From positions 79,454-143,453 of the forward strand of contig NZ_JAFVUX010000028.1 in NCBI RefSeq assembly GCF_017502485.1: a stretch of 64,000 bases of DNA, given 5' to 3'. This stretch comes from Helicobacter sp. Lineage in GTDB: Bacteria > Campylobacterota > Campylobacteria > Campylobacterales > Helicobacteraceae. Below are positions 51,700 to 61,606 of the stretch, piece by piece (the stretch's first letter is position 1; the number at the start of each line of letters is the position of its first letter). The position numbers were made by a program, and so were the translations under genes. Below the pieces are notes generated by a model, which did no database searches, was not told the origin of the DNA, and saw only the letters and a program-made list of their open reading frames with translations.

Positions 51700-52968
51700 G
51701 CGATCTAAGCGATCAAGTGCGCGCGTAAGTTTAAGGCGCATTAGCTCTATATGCTCTTTGGTAATGACAAGTGGAGGGGCAAAGCGTAGGACATTTTGCG
51801 ATGCGCTAAGGATTATGAGCCCTTGCTCTGTAGCTAGTTGGACTATGTCTTTTGCTTGAATTTTACTCTTTGGGTCAATCTGTATACCTTGTAAAAATCC
51901 CTTACCGCGCACGCTTTGCAAGAAATCATAAGAGTCGCATAGTTCTTGGAGTGTTTGCGTGAGAGTTGGTGTGAGCTTGGCTACTCTTTGCACAATCTTC
52001 ATCTCATCAAATATATCAAACACCTTGCTCACTGCTGCACAGACAAAGGGATTCCCCCCGTAAGTACTGCCGTGATCCCCGGGCTTTAGTGAGAGATCAG
52101 CGACTCTTTGAGATAGCACAAATGCTCCCACAGGCACGCCACAGCCAAGAGCCTTCGCCGTGGTGATAATATCTGGCATTATCCCATACTGCTCATAGGC
52201 AAACATAGTCCCACTTCTGCCCATACCACATTGAATTTCATCAAGGATTAAAAGCATATCGTGCTTATCGCAAAGTTTGCGTATAGTATGTAAAAACTCC
52301 TTGCTAGCAGGTGTTACACCACCTTCTCCTTGAATCGTTTCTAAGATAATGGCACAAGTCTTTGGAGTGATCAACTTCTCCACGCTTGCTATGTCATTAA
52401 AGTGTGCAAACTTCACACCAGAGAGTAGTGGCTTAAAGGGCTTTTGATACGCACTATTGCCTGTAACTGACAATGCGCCAAGTGTGCGCCCGTGAAATGA
52501 GTTGTGCATAGCGATGATTTGCGGAGATTTTATGCCTTTTTGATAAGCGTATTTTTTTGCCACTTTTAGCGCGCCTTCGCACGCTTCTGCCCCACTATTG
52601 GTGAAAAATACTTGATCAAGCCCGCTTGCCTTAGCGAGCTTTTTTGCTGCTTCTATGGCAGGGAGATTGTAATAAAGATTAGAAATGTGCAAGAGCTTGT
52701 CAATCTGCGCTTTTAGCGCGCTATTAAAGGACTCATTCCCATAGCCTAGCGCATTAACAGCAATGCCAGCTCCAAAGTCTAAATACTCCTTGCCTACTTT
52801 GTCATAGAGATACACTCCACTACCTCTCTCAAACACAAGAGGCAAGCGCGCATACACTTGTAAAATCGCACTATCATCAACAAGCCTAGATCCTAGATCC
52901 ACAATCTTAGAGTCCTTCGCTGACTTGGCTACATTTTTCGCATTTTTCCTAGAATCCACTTTTTTCAC
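51697..52968 (-). CDS. argD: Acetylornithine aminotransferase
   Basis: This PLP enzyme of arginine synthesis may also serve in lysine synthesis as succinyl-DAP aminotransferase. The 423 residues include an extra Lys/Ser-rich N-terminus of about 30. Visible are FTNSGAEACEGALKVAKKYA, HGRTLGALSVTG, LILDEIQCGMGRSGTMFA and the PLP-lysine block TTAKALGCGVPVGAFV. The GTG start follows AAGGAG. It lies about 200 bases downstream of argB on the same strand. Confidence 0.94.
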   Translation of the reverse strand: MKKVDSRKNAKNVAKSAKDSKIVDLGSRLVDDSAILQVYARLPLVFERGSGVYLYDKVGKEYLDFGAGIAVNALGYGNESFNSALKAQIDKLLHISNLYYNLPAIEAAKKLAKASGLDQVFFTNSGAEACEGALKVAKKYAYQKGIKSPQIIAMHNSFHGRTLGALSVTGNSAYQKPFKPLLSGVKFAHFNDIASVEKLITPKTCAIILETIQGEGGVTPASKEFLHTIRKLCDKHDMLLILDEIQCGMGRSGTMFAYEQYGIMPDIITTAKALGCGVPVGAFVLSQRVADLSLKPGDHGSTYGGNPFVCAAVSKVFDIFDEMKIVQRVAKLTPTLTQTLQELCDSYDFLQSVRGKGFLQGIQIDPKSKIQAKDIVQLATEQGLIILSASQNVLRFAPPLVITKEHIELMRLKLTRALDRLDR

Positions 52969-53169
52969 TTTTCATCTCCTTAAAGTCTATTACATTGGCG
53001 AAATCCTCGCCCATCATTGCCACGCAAGTGGTTTTATGCTTTTGCTAATGCAAAAAGTGGATTGCTACAACTTGCAGATGCAAGTCTTGCAGTGATAGAA
53101 AAAAACTTTCCCTAGAATCTACTTTTTGTTTAGAGTTTTTCTCTGCCATATTCTCTTCTTATGCGATCA

Positions 53170-54036
53170 TCAATCGTGTAAAATCGCCGTACCTATGCCC
53201 TGATCGGTAAAAAACTCTAGCAACAAACAATGCTTAATGCGTCCATCAATAATATGCACGCGCGCCACGCCACTCTCCACCGCCTTTATGCAGTTTTGTA
53301 ACTTTGGCAGCATACCTCCGCCAATACCTCCACTTTTTAGCAAGTCTCTAGCCTTTGATGTTGGTAGTATGGTGATGAGTGAATCCTTGTCATTAAAGTC
53401 CCTATAAATTCCCTCAATATCGCTAAGGAAGACAAGCTTCTCTGCCTTTAGTGCGATCGCTAGCGCATAAGCAGCATCATCGGCGTTGATGTTGTAGTCT
53501 TGGGCGTTTTCATCCATACCAATGGGGCAAATCACAGGCACAAAGCCCTTATCAAGTAGCCCTAAAATTAGCGCGGTATCTACTTGCTTCACTTCTCCTA
53601 CAAACCCTATATCTACTCCATTTGCTAGCTTTTTTTGTGCGCAAAATGTATTGCCATCTTTGCCACTTATGCCCACTGCCTTAACTCCATAGCTTGCCAT
53701 ATAGCCTACTAAATCTTTGTTGATGCGATTTAGCACCATTTGGGCGATTTCTAGCGTGCTTTCATCAGTTACGCGCAACCCTTGCTCAAAGCGCGCTTCC
53801 CCACCGAGCTTGCCCACCCACTTACTAATTTCCTTGCCTCCGCCGTGGATAATGATAGGTTTAAAGCCTATGCTTTTTAGTAGTGCGATGTCTTGCACCA
53901 CGCTTTTCTTAAGACCCTCATCTTCCATAGCACTGCCACCATATTTGATAAGGATAATTTTTCCACTAAAGCGTTGGATATAGGGAAGAGCTTCGATGAG
54001 TGTTTTTGCCTTGCTTTGTAGCTCTTGCATATTCAT
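53170..54036 (-). CDS. argB: Acetylglutamate kinase
   Basis: It phosphorylates N-acetylglutamate, the committed step of arginine synthesis. It has 288 residues with [59 protein letters not shown] and [15 protein letters not shown]. Pathway partner argD follows. The start may be the first or the second ATG (two codons apart). Confidence 0.96.
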   Translation of the reverse strand: MNMQELQSKAKTLIEALPYIQRFSGKIILIKYGGSAMEDEGLKKSVVQDIALLKSIGFKPIIIHGGGKEISKWVGKLGGEARFEQGLRVTDESTLEIAQMVLNRINKDLVGYMASYGVKAVGISGKDGNTFCAQKKLANGVDIGFVGEVKQVDTALILGLLDKGFVPVICPIGMDENAQDYNINADDAAYALAIALKAEKLVFLSDIEGIYRDFNDKDSLITILPTSKARDLLKSGGIGGGMLPKLQNCIKAVESGVARVHIIDGRIKHCLLLEFFTDQGIGTAILHD

Positions 54037-54124
54037 ATCTGTCCTTGGAAGCTAGATTCTAACATTTAGATTCTAGTGTGATTAAAGCGATTATAGCAGA
54101 ATCTACGCGCTTCAATCGCTGGGA

Positions 54125-54334
54125 TTAAGAGGAGAAATCACGGAGATAAAAGCCCTTTTCATCACAAGTGATCTCATAACGCCTCCCAGAGTGCAAATCG
54201 ATTAGATAGCACTGCTCCAAGGTCTCTACTTTAGCACGCTCAGGAGGGATCTGGCGCATTCTAGCATAGACCTCATCAATATCTTCACACAACGCCGGGA
54301 ATCCAAACATTACAAGCTTATATGATAATGCCAT
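54125..54334 (-). CDS. Small conserved-looking protein of unknown function
   Basis: The 69-residue soluble protein starts MALSYKLVMFGFPALCEDIDEVY and ends GFYLRDFSS. The ATG follows a strong AAGGAG, which supports a real gene. No motif, signal or membrane segment is seen. It is divergent from thrC and upstream of argB on the same strand. Confidence 0.6.
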   Translation of the reverse strand: MALSYKLVMFGFPALCEDIDEVYARMRQIPPERAKVETLEQCYLIDLHSGRRYEITCDEKGFYLRDFSS

Positions 54335-54434
54335 TGCTAACTCCTTTAAAAAACCGCAAGCTTACAACAAAAGCTTAAATCTGCTACAATCCCATCTACT
54401 TAACCCACCTAGAATCCACTTGTAAAGGATTAGT

Positions 54435-55889
54435 ATGAAGCCCTTTGTCTCCACTCGCAATATTGCTGCCAAATCGGTTGATTTCACCCAAGCGATTCTC
54501 TCCCCTGCTGCTGACTCTAAAGGACTCTATACCCTAGCATCACTGCCTACAATTAACTTTAGCGCACTGCTAGATTCTAGCTACAATGATCTATGTAAGG
54601 CTATTTTCACGCACTTAGATATAGAAGTGGATTCTAGTGTGCTAGATGTTGCCTTAAACTGTTATGCGAGTTTTGATGATCCTAATAACCCAGCCCCCAT
54701 AACCCAGCTTGAGAATGCCTACTTTTTAGAGCTTTTCCACGGACCTACGCGGGCGTTTAAAGATATGGCTTTATGCCCATTTGGCTCTCTTTTTAGCTCG
54801 CTAGCAAAGGCGCAAGACACACACTATCTAATCCTAACTGCCACCAGTGGCGACACAGGACCAGCCACACTTGCAGCCCTAGCCTCTAAACCTAATGTAA
54901 AAGTAGTCTGCCTCTATCCAGATGGTGGCACAAGCCAAGTACAAGCTCTGCAAATGCAAACCATTACAGAGCCAAATCTCAAAACCCTAGGCATTGTAGG
55001 CGACTTTGACACCGCGCAAAGCCTGCTAAAATCCCTGCTAAATAGCCCAGAATTTGCCAGCAAAATCGCGCAAAAGGGTTACAAACTCTCCGCAGCAAAC
55101 TCTGTGAATTTTGGGCGCATAGCCTTCCAAATCATCTACTATGTATGGGGTTATATGGAGCTTGTGCGCAGAGGAGTGATTAAATGGGAGGAAAAACTAG
55201 CAGTAAGTGTGCCTAGCGGGAATTTTGGCAATGCACTGGGTGCATTTCTTGCTAAGTCTATGGGGCTACCGCTAGGGCAAATTATCATCGCTAGTAATCA
55301 AAACAATATCCTTACAGAGCTTATTACAAGCGGTGTGTATGACATTACAAATAGATCATTGCATAAGAGCATCTCCCCTGCTATGGATATACTAAAAAGC
55401 TCCAATGTCGAGCGCGTGCTTTTCTATCTCTATGGCGATAAGCGCACAAAAGAGCTGCTAGACTCTTTAGAATCTACTTCGCACTATACTCTAAGCCAAA
55501 GTGAGCTAGCAAAACTACAAGAGCATTTTTGTGCGTGGTGGGGTGATGACGCAAAGGCACGCGAGATGATACGCGCTGCTTATAGCAAAGGTTATGTCCT
55601 AGACCCGCACACAGCCATAGCATATGGAGCACATCTTGCTATAAACCCTAGTCAAAAGACACTTGTTTGCGCTACAGCAGAGTGGAGCAAATTTGCCCCA
55701 AGTGTCGTGGAAGCAATCTTTAATAAGAGAGTTGATGATAAACAAGCTATAAGGATAATGCTAGATTCTGGTAGCACGATTGGTGCGGATATTGAAGAGC
55801 TTTTTAATAAGCCTAAAATTCACACGCAAGTACTTCCAAGCCAAGCAGTGGAAGAAGAAATTTTACAGTGGTTACTAGATAGATTCTAG
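54435..55889 (+). CDS. thrC: Threonine synthase
   Basis: This PLP enzyme converts O-phosphohomoserine to threonine. The 484-residue long-form protein has the PLP-lysine block FHGPTRAFKDMAL, TATSGDTGPATLAAL, VPSGNFGNALGAFLAKSMGLP and DPHTAIAYGAH. AAAGGA precedes the ATG. It converges on gpmI with only 14 bases between stops. Confidence 0.95.
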   Translation: MKPFVSTRNIAAKSVDFTQAILSPAADSKGLYTLASLPTINFSALLDSSYNDLCKAIFTHLDIEVDSSVLDVALNCYASFDDPNNPAPITQLENAYFLELFHGPTRAFKDMALCPFGSLFSSLAKAQDTHYLILTATSGDTGPATLAALASKPNVKVVCLYPDGGTSQVQALQMQTITEPNLKTLGIVGDFDTAQSLLKSLLNSPEFASKIAQKGYKLSAANSVNFGRIAFQIIYYVWGYMELVRRGVIKWEEKLAVSVPSGNFGNALGAFLAKSMGLPLGQIIIASNQNNILTELITSGVYDITNRSLHKSISPAMDILKSSNVERVLFYLYGDKRTKELLDSLESTSHYTLSQSELAKLQEHFCAWWGDDAKAREMIRAAYSKGYVLDPHTAIAYGAHLAINPSQKTLVCATAEWSKFAPSVVEAIFNKRVDDKQAIRIMLDSGSTIGADIEELFNKPKIHTQVLPSQAVEEEILQWLLDRF

Positions 55890-55903
55890 GATCAATGCCA
55901 TAC

Positions 55904-57412
55904 TTAAATAAGTGGGGTGTCCATTTCTTTGGGGATTGTTAGCCCCATAATCTTTAGCACACTTGGGGCAATATTATTTAGCGCACCAGATTCTACCTTT
56001 TCCACACCATTAGCTAGAACGAAGCACCACACATCGCCTATGGTGTGATTTGTCTTTATTTCTCCTTGCGCACTTTTCATCTCTTCACAATTGCCGTGAT
56101 CGCTTGTAAGCACAAGCGCGTAGTTAAGCCTTTTGGCTTTCTCAACTATCCGTCCAAGTTCATAATCCACCGCTTCTACTGCCTTTAGCGCAGCTTCATA
56201 ATTACCCGTGTGCCCCACCATATCGCCATTTGCAAAATTAACTACGATAAAGTCATAAGCGTTGGCATCGTCACTTGATTCTCCCATAGCCTTTAGTACC
56301 GCCTCGCCCACTTCTGGTGCGCTCATTTGCGGCTGTAAGTCATAGGTGGCAACTTTGGGACTTGGGATTAGCACGCGTGATTCCCCTACAAATGGCTCCT
56401 CCACTCCGCCGTTGAAGAAGAATGTTACATGTGCGTATTTTTCTGTCTCAGCAATGTGGGCTTGCGTTTTCCCAGCATTTGCTAGTACTTCTGCAAGCGT
56501 ATTTGTGGGCTTTTGCTTAGTGAAAAGCACAGGATATGTGAAGCTCTCATCATACTCACACATTGTAAGGATATGGGCAAACCACTTATCTCTAGGAAAA
56601 TGACTAAACTCTAGCGCACCAAGCGCAGTAATAATCTCTCTAGCGCGATCGGAGCGAAAGTTGCTCATAAGCAACCCATCTTCACTAGCAAATCCTCCGC
56701 ATTTCACAAACTCCCCAAAGCACATAGGCGCAATAAACTCATCTGTAATGTCTTTAGCATAGCAAGATTCTATATATTCTCTAGGGCTTTGCTCTGTGTG
56801 TGGTGTGGCGTGTGCTATGGCATTATAGGCTTCTTGTATGCGCTCCCAGCGTTTATCTCTATCCATCGCATAATATCGCCCACTCACACTCGCTATACTA
56901 ACAGATTCTACCCTAGTGCAAAGTGCTTCAACCTCTGCCAAAAATCCTAGCGCGCTCTTTGGCAAAACATCGCGCCCATCAGTGATGAGATGTAAAAATA
57001 CGCGCTTATTATGCGCTGCAAAAATCTCTGCTAATGCGACAAAATGCGTCAAATGAGAATGCACCCCACCATCGCTCATAAGCCCCAGCAAATGCACTGC
57101 TTGTGTCTTTTGCATAAACTGCTGCAAAAGCGGATTTTGCTCTAGCTCTTTAGAATCTATGGCACGCTGGATTCTTACTAGATCTTGATATAACACGCGC
57201 CCAGAACCTATACTCATATGCCCCACTTCAGAGTTGCCCATTTGCCCCTCTGGTAGCCCCACACTCTGCCCGTAAGTACGGATAAGACTATAAGGCACAT
57301 TAGCAAAAAGCCAATCATAAGTAGGCTTACGTGCATTAGCAAAGGCATTATAAGGAGAGTTAGGCTTGTAGCCTATCCCATCAGTGATCACAAGCACGCA
57401 TTTTTGAGACAT
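55904..57412 (-). CDS. gpmI: Cofactor-independent phosphoglycerate mutase
   Basis: It interconverts 3- and 2-phosphoglycerate with two Mn ions. I use the ATG giving [17 protein letters not shown], with AAAGGA nine bases upstream, for 502 residues; the longer frame has no support. The catalytic serine is in [19 protein letters not shown], and metal sites are at [17 protein letters not shown] and [10 protein letters not shown]. Together with enolase and aldolase it completes the lower glycolytic/gluconeogenic steps seen here. Confidence 0.96.
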   Translation of the reverse strand: MSQKCVLVITDGIGYKPNSPYNAFANARKPTYDWLFANVPYSLIRTYGQSVGLPEGQMGNSEVGHMSIGSGRVLYQDLVRIQRAIDSKELEQNPLLQQFMQKTQAVHLLGLMSDGGVHSHLTHFVALAEIFAAHNKRVFLHLITDGRDVLPKSALGFLAEVEALCTRVESVSIASVSGRYYAMDRDKRWERIQEAYNAIAHATPHTEQSPREYIESCYAKDITDEFIAPMCFGEFVKCGGFASEDGLLMSNFRSDRAREIITALGALEFSHFPRDKWFAHILTMCEYDESFTYPVLFTKQKPTNTLAEVLANAGKTQAHIAETEKYAHVTFFFNGGVEEPFVGESRVLIPSPKVATYDLQPQMSAPEVGEAVLKAMGESSDDANAYDFIVVNFANGDMVGHTGNYEAALKAVEAVDYELGRIVEKAKRLNYALVLTSDHGNCEEMKSAQGEIKTNHTIGDVWCFVLANGVEKVESGALNNIAPSVLKIMGLTIPKEMDTPLI

Positions 57413-57554
57413 TAATAATCCTTTAGCGATAGAATCTAAAGTTTTATTAAAGCTAAAAATATTAAACACACTTGTAAGCACCCCCTGTCAAGCTACCCCC
57501 AGAATCACATAGATTCTGCTACAATTTGCTAAAATGTTTCAAGCAAGGATTGTT

Positions 57555-58385
57555 ATGCACTTAAAAGCACGCGCAAACGCCACCCCTATCCTTAGTGTCG
57601 CTGGGAGTGATTGTAGTGGTGGAGCTGGGCTACAAGCAGATCTAAAGACATTTGCTGCACACGGGCTATATGGTATGAGCGTGGTGTTAAGTGTCGTAGC
57701 AGAAAACACCTCGCGCGTAATAAGCAGTGTAGATATGCCAAGTGAGTCTATTTTCGCGCAGTTTGATGCAGTATTTGAAGATATTGTGCCAAAGGCTGTG
57801 AAAATCGGTATGCTAGGCTCTATCTCTATCCTTGAGAGTGTGGAGCAATCTCTAGCGCGCTATCTACCTAGCAATATTGTCATTGATCCTGTGATGTTTG
57901 CCAAAAACGGCTTCCCTCTTATGCCAGAATCTATCCGCAAAGAGTTTGCTAGACTGCTTATCCCCTATGCGTGTGTGCTTACGCCAAATATCCCTGAAGC
58001 TAGTGAGCTATGTGGCTTTGAGATAGTAAGCCTTGAAGATATGAAAAAATCCGCATATATGCTACACAAAATGGGAGCAAAAAGCGTGCTTGTAAAAGGA
58101 GGGCACAAAGAAGACTTCGCTGATGATGTACTCTATGATGGCAAGGAGTTCTATATATTCCACGCGCCAAAGCTACAAAGCACCAGCACGCACGGCACAG
58201 GTTGCACGCTAAGTAGCGCGATCGCTGCAAATCTCGCCCTAGGCTTTAGCCTTTATGATTCTATTAGCCACGCTAAAGCCTACACTTATAATGCCATAGC
58301 CTACGCTGTGCCGCTTGGCAATGGCTTTGGTCCGACTAATCATCTCTATGCTTGCGCGTGCAATCCACTAGGTGAGCTACACTAA
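57555..58385 (+). CDS. thiD: Hydroxymethylpyrimidine (phosphate) kinase
   Basis: It phosphorylates HMP and HMP-P for thiamine synthesis. From MHLKARANATPIL, with AAGGA upstream, it has 276 residues. Ribokinase-fold blocks include VAGSDCSGGAGLQADLKTF, VIDPVMFAKNG, LTPNIPEASEL, VLVKGGHKED and the anion-hole STHGTGCTLSSAIAA. Its stop overlaps the next start (TAATG). Confidence 0.95.
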   Translation: MHLKARANATPILSVAGSDCSGGAGLQADLKTFAAHGLYGMSVVLSVVAENTSRVISSVDMPSESIFAQFDAVFEDIVPKAVKIGMLGSISILESVEQSLARYLPSNIVIDPVMFAKNGFPLMPESIRKEFARLLIPYACVLTPNIPEASELCGFEIVSLEDMKKSAYMLHKMGAKSVLVKGGHKEDFADDVLYDGKEFYIFHAPKLQSTSTHGTGCTLSSAIAANLALGFSLYDSISHAKAYTYNAIAYAVPLGNGFGPTNHLYACACNPLGELH

Positions 58386-59064
58386 TGCGCATAGTTAAAG
58401 CTGGATTCTATGTGCTTATATGTAGTATTTGTAGCTTGCGCGCAGATGTGGAATTCCGCTCATCGTGGCAAGGACACTACACACACAAAGCGTATAAAGG
58501 CTATACGATTGCTATTAAAAACTGCGCCAATAATCTCTGTACTCTAATCATCACCAAAGATTCTACCCCTAAGCCTATCCACCAAGCCACATTACGCCTA
58601 CTTGATTATACAAAGGCAGAAGTAGATTCTACTTGTGATTTTGCCCTAGAGACACACTTGCTAGAATCTAACCAGCCACCAATCCCCCTGTATTTAACAA
58701 TCACTAAAAACACCTGCTTGCAAGAAGCCCCCTTGCAAGCATCTCTCCATCCCAATAAAAAGCTCAATATATGGGAGCGTGTGGCGGTTTATCCGTCGTT
58801 TGACTGCACCAAAGCCCGCACGAAAATGAGCAATCAATCTGCGCTTCAGTATCGCTTACAACCCCATTGCAAGACATCGTGCTAAATGATATATACGCGC
58901 TTTTACTGCAAAATCTCCCTAAGCAAGCTAGGAGATCGCTTAAAGCGAGTCAAAAGCAGTGGCTTAGCGAGCTTATGCTCTGTGATGGTGATGAGCAGTG
59001 CATCCCCCAAGGCTATAGGATGCGTATTTTTGAACTAGAGAATCTCTACGCATCGTATCTTTAA
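58385..59064 (+). pseudogene. Exported LprI/DUF1311-like protein, one-base frameshift
   Basis: It has an N-terminal signal sequence (MRIVKAGFYVLICSICSLRA), a Cys-containing central part, and then FDCTKA. In the other frame it continues HENEQSICASVSLTTPLQDIVLNDIYALLL...RRSLKASQKQWLSELMLC...YRMRIFELENLYASYL. The FDC..EQ-IC...QW...C pattern is that of lysozyme-inhibitor LprI/DUF1311 domains. One inserted base near the CCC at 58817-58819 joins the two frames into about 226 residues. Translation is coupled to thiD by TAATG. Confidence 0.65.
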
Positions 59065-59084
59065 ATCTTACTTTAGGAGTGTTT

Positions 59085-59738
59085 ATGGGATTTTTATACG
59101 ATTATATTAATGTGGTGTTTTACATTGTGGCATTTCTTGTGGGGGGGATTCCCTTTGGGGTGTTTTTCACAAGGTTATATGGCATTAAAATCCAAGAAGT
59201 AGGCTCTGGCAGCACAGGAGCGACAAATGTCTATCGTGCGTTAAAAGAGGTTGCGCCCAAGCAAGCCAAGCCACTCTCCATCGCCACACTCGTGCTTGAT
59301 GCGATTAAAGGATTGCTTGTGGTGCTTGTGGCAAAGCTTGTAGGGCTTCCTTATGGAGCGCAGTGGATGATTGCGTTGCTAGCAATTGTGGGGCATTGTT
59401 ATAGCCCATATCTAGGCTTTAAAGGAGGTAAAGGCGTATCCACAGCTATCGGCTCTGTGCTTTTGCTTATCCCCATTGAAGGCGTGCTTGGACTACTTGT
59501 GTGGGCGATTGTGGGGAAGATATTTAAAGTCTCTTCACTCTCTTCACTCTTTGGCGTGCTAAGTGGGATTCTATTTACCTTCATCGTGCCTTATGTGGTA
59601 CCAATCCCTGATTCTATCAACATCATCGCGCAAATCCACAGCCACGCGCCAGTGGTTTTAATCGGGCTGCTCATCCTCTACACACATATCCCAAATATCA
59701 AACGGCTCTTTTCCGGGCAAGAAAACAAAGTGTTATAA
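59085..59738 (+). CDS. plsY: Glycerol-3-phosphate acyltransferase (acyl-phosphate type)
   Basis: It acylates glycerol-3-phosphate using acyl-phosphate, the first step of phospholipid synthesis. I choose the ATG with AGGAG five bases upstream, giving 217 residues. The polytopic inner-membrane protein has the PlsY motifs GSGSTGATNVYRAL and GHCYSPYLGFKGGKGVSTAIG. The stop codon abuts the folB start. Confidence 0.96.
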   Translation: MGFLYDYINVVFYIVAFLVGGIPFGVFFTRLYGIKIQEVGSGSTGATNVYRALKEVAPKQAKPLSIATLVLDAIKGLLVVLVAKLVGLPYGAQWMIALLAIVGHCYSPYLGFKGGKGVSTAIGSVLLLIPIEGVLGLLVWAIVGKIFKVSSLSSLFGVLSGILFTFIVPYVVPIPDSINIIAQIHSHAPVVLIGLLILYTHIPNIKRLFSGQENKVL

Positions 59739-60074
59739 ATGCCACAATGCTACGAGATCGTGCTAGAAAATCTAAACACTGATGTGATTATAGGCACGCT
59801 ACCAAGTGAGAGAGAGCGAGCACAAAGGGTGCAAGTAGAAGCATATATCCACTATGAGCGAGATGGCGAAGAGTTTTTAGACTATGCACAAGTGCGAGAG
59901 TCTATTATCACGCATTTGCAGCAAGCACGCTACTATTTGCTAGAAGAAGCCTGCGATGGAGTAGCGACTATGCTTTGCGCGCGTTTCCCTCTTATCACTA
60001 AGCTCACACTCACGCTAAAAAAGCCAGATATTTTCCAAGACTGCTGCGTAGGTATCCGCAAAAGCTTCTCCTAG
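59739..60074 (+). CDS. folB: Dihydroneopterin aldolase-family protein
   Basis: The 111-residue tunnelling-fold protein has LENLNTDVIIGTLPSERERAQRVQVE near the N-terminus and LEEACDGVATMLCARFP with the conserved Glu, then LTLKKPDIF. It would cleave dihydroneopterin in folate synthesis. It starts immediately after plsY, so the two are cotranscribed. Confidence 0.85.
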   Translation: MPQCYEIVLENLNTDVIIGTLPSERERAQRVQVEAYIHYERDGEEFLDYAQVRESIITHLQQARYYLLEEACDGVATMLCARFPLITKLTLTLKKPDIFQDCCVGIRKSFS

Positions 60075-60304
60075 GTCTATTTCTCTCACTTACGAGCCGA
60101 TAGCATACCCCTCCGTCATTGCAAGGTGTAGCTTAGACTTTCCAGCTTCCTTCTCTGTCGCTACAAGCATTACGAAGCAAAGTGCAGTTTCTTTAGAAAA
60201 CAAGGGATACCGCTCGGCGATAGCCGATGTTTCTTTAGAAAACAAAGCGAAGCCATAGCCTAGATTCTAGCTACACTCCCGCTAAACCACTCCCTGCCAT
60301 TGCT
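60075..60304. other. folB-murE gap with direct repeats
   Basis: There is no gene between these convergent units. GTTTCTTTAGAAAACAA occurs twice (60187-60203 and 60229-60245). Its first 14 bases also occur in alaS insertion 1. CTAGATTCTAG follows, then CACTCCCGC, also present in that insertion just before its TTTAGAAAA block. The sequence CCGTCATTGCAAGG at about 60115 resembles small intergenic repeats of enteric Helicobacter. Confidence 0.5.
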
Positions 60305-61606
60305 TTAGATTCTAGATTTTAATGCCTTTCGTATTTCTTCCCTATCGTCAAAATGCCTACTCTCATTGCCGATGATTTGGTAGGTTTCATCACCCTTACC
60401 CAGCACAAGCAGCACCCAATCATATTCAAGCTCACTTACAGCTTGGCAAATCGCCCTAGCCCTATCCACTTCGCAGATAACGGGTATCTTGGCATCTAAT
60501 GGCATACCCTGCCTAATAGCCTCTATGATAGCTTCTGGCTCTTCGCTACGAGGATTATCGCTTGTGATGTAGATTCTCTTAGCATATTTGTAGGCTACTA
60601 CGCCCATTTTTGGGCGTTTGCTAGGATCCCTATCACCCCCAGCACCAAAGACTACGGCAATATTTTTTCCCTTAAAGCTCTCAAAGATCGCCTCCATACC
60701 ATCAGGTGTATGAGCAAAATCCACGATGATCAAAGGTTCTTTACTCACCATCTCCATACGCCCCTCCACACCGCCAAAATTCTCCAAATGCTCCGCACAA
60801 GATTCTAGGGGCTTTTGCACGATAAGTCGCACGCAAAGTAGCGCAGCCAAGATATTGTAGAGATTATGCTTGCCATAAAGTGGGGCATAGATTAGTGCTT
60901 GTTCTCTAGCTTTGCTTAGGGTATAAGATAAATGCGCAGTGATTGCTTGATCTAGACTATATGCATTTGGTCGTAAATTGGCACTAGATTCTATGCCATA
61001 AGTGTGGGAGTTTAGTGGATTATAGCTAGCGTGGGACTCATCGGCATTGATAATCTTGCAGCACTCATCACTAAAAAAACTATTTTTCACGCGAATATAT
61101 TCTGCTTGGGTTTTGTGGTAATCTAGGTGGTCGCTTGTAATGTTGGTTAGGATTTTAATGTAGAAGCTAATGCCAGCGATTCGCTCTTGCACAATGGCGT
61201 GTGAGCTTACTTCCATAACGACAAATGCACACCTCCCAACCATAGCAAGAATCTCATAAAGCTCCAGCACACAAGGCGTGGTAAGCCCCTTGGGTTTAAG
61301 CTGCTTGTCATTGGCAAACACTCCACGCGTGCCAATAAGCGCGCAAGAGTAGCCAAGATCAAGCAAAAGCGAGTAGATAAGCGCAGCAGTGGTAGTCTTA
61401 CCATTAGTGCCTGTTATGCCAATGATCTTTGGCAGTGGGGCAAAAATACTTGCTAGCCCGCTTGCTTCTATACTAGGATGATCGGGGGTGAAAGCAGCAT
61501 TGAGTGGTGTGCGCACAAAAAGCGTGCTAGAATCTAGCTCTCTAGAATCATCGCTTAAATGCGAGTATTGCACACCTGCATACACGCAAGACTTTGCTAG
61601 CTTCAC
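60305..61606 (-). CDS. murE: UDP-MurNAc-tripeptide (meso-DAP) ligase
   Basis: It adds meso-diaminopimelate to UDP-MurNAc-L-Ala-D-Glu. It has 433 residues, short at the N-terminus as in Helicobacter. The ATP loop is GITGTNGKTTTA (about 63-74), with HAIVQERI, TNITSDHLDYHKT and the meso-DAP specificity motif SDNPRSEEP. The GTG start directly follows the stop of the CcoS-flavoprotein gene. Confidence 0.95.
   Translation of the reverse strand: MKLAKSCVYAGVQYSHLSDDSRELDSSTLFVRTPLNAAFTPDHPSIEASGLASIFAPLPKIIGITGTNGKTTTAALIYSLLLDLGYSCALIGTRGVFANDKQLKPKGLTTPCVLELYEILAMVGRCAFVVMEVSSHAIVQERIAGISFYIKILTNITSDHLDYHKTQAEYIRVKNSFFSDECCKIINADESHASYNPLNSHTYGIESSANLRPNAYSLDQAITAHLSYTLSKAREQALIYAPLYGKHNLYNILAALLCVRLIVQKPLESCAEHLENFGGVEGRMEMVSKEPLIIVDFAHTPDGMEAIFESFKGKNIAVVFGAGGDRDPSKRPKMGVVAYKYAKRIYITSDNPRSEEPEAIIEAIRQGMPLDAKIPVICEVDRARAICQAVSELEYDWVLLVLGKGDETYQIIGNESRHFDDREEIRKALKSRI

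Noticed and set aside
53010..53105. Possible small inverted-repeat element upstream of argD (TCATTGC ... GCAGTGA)
   Set aside because: The arms are short and imperfect. Nearby hairpins (TTTTGC/GCAAAA, CTTGCA/TGCAAG) are ordinary for intergenic DNA, so I could not support an element.
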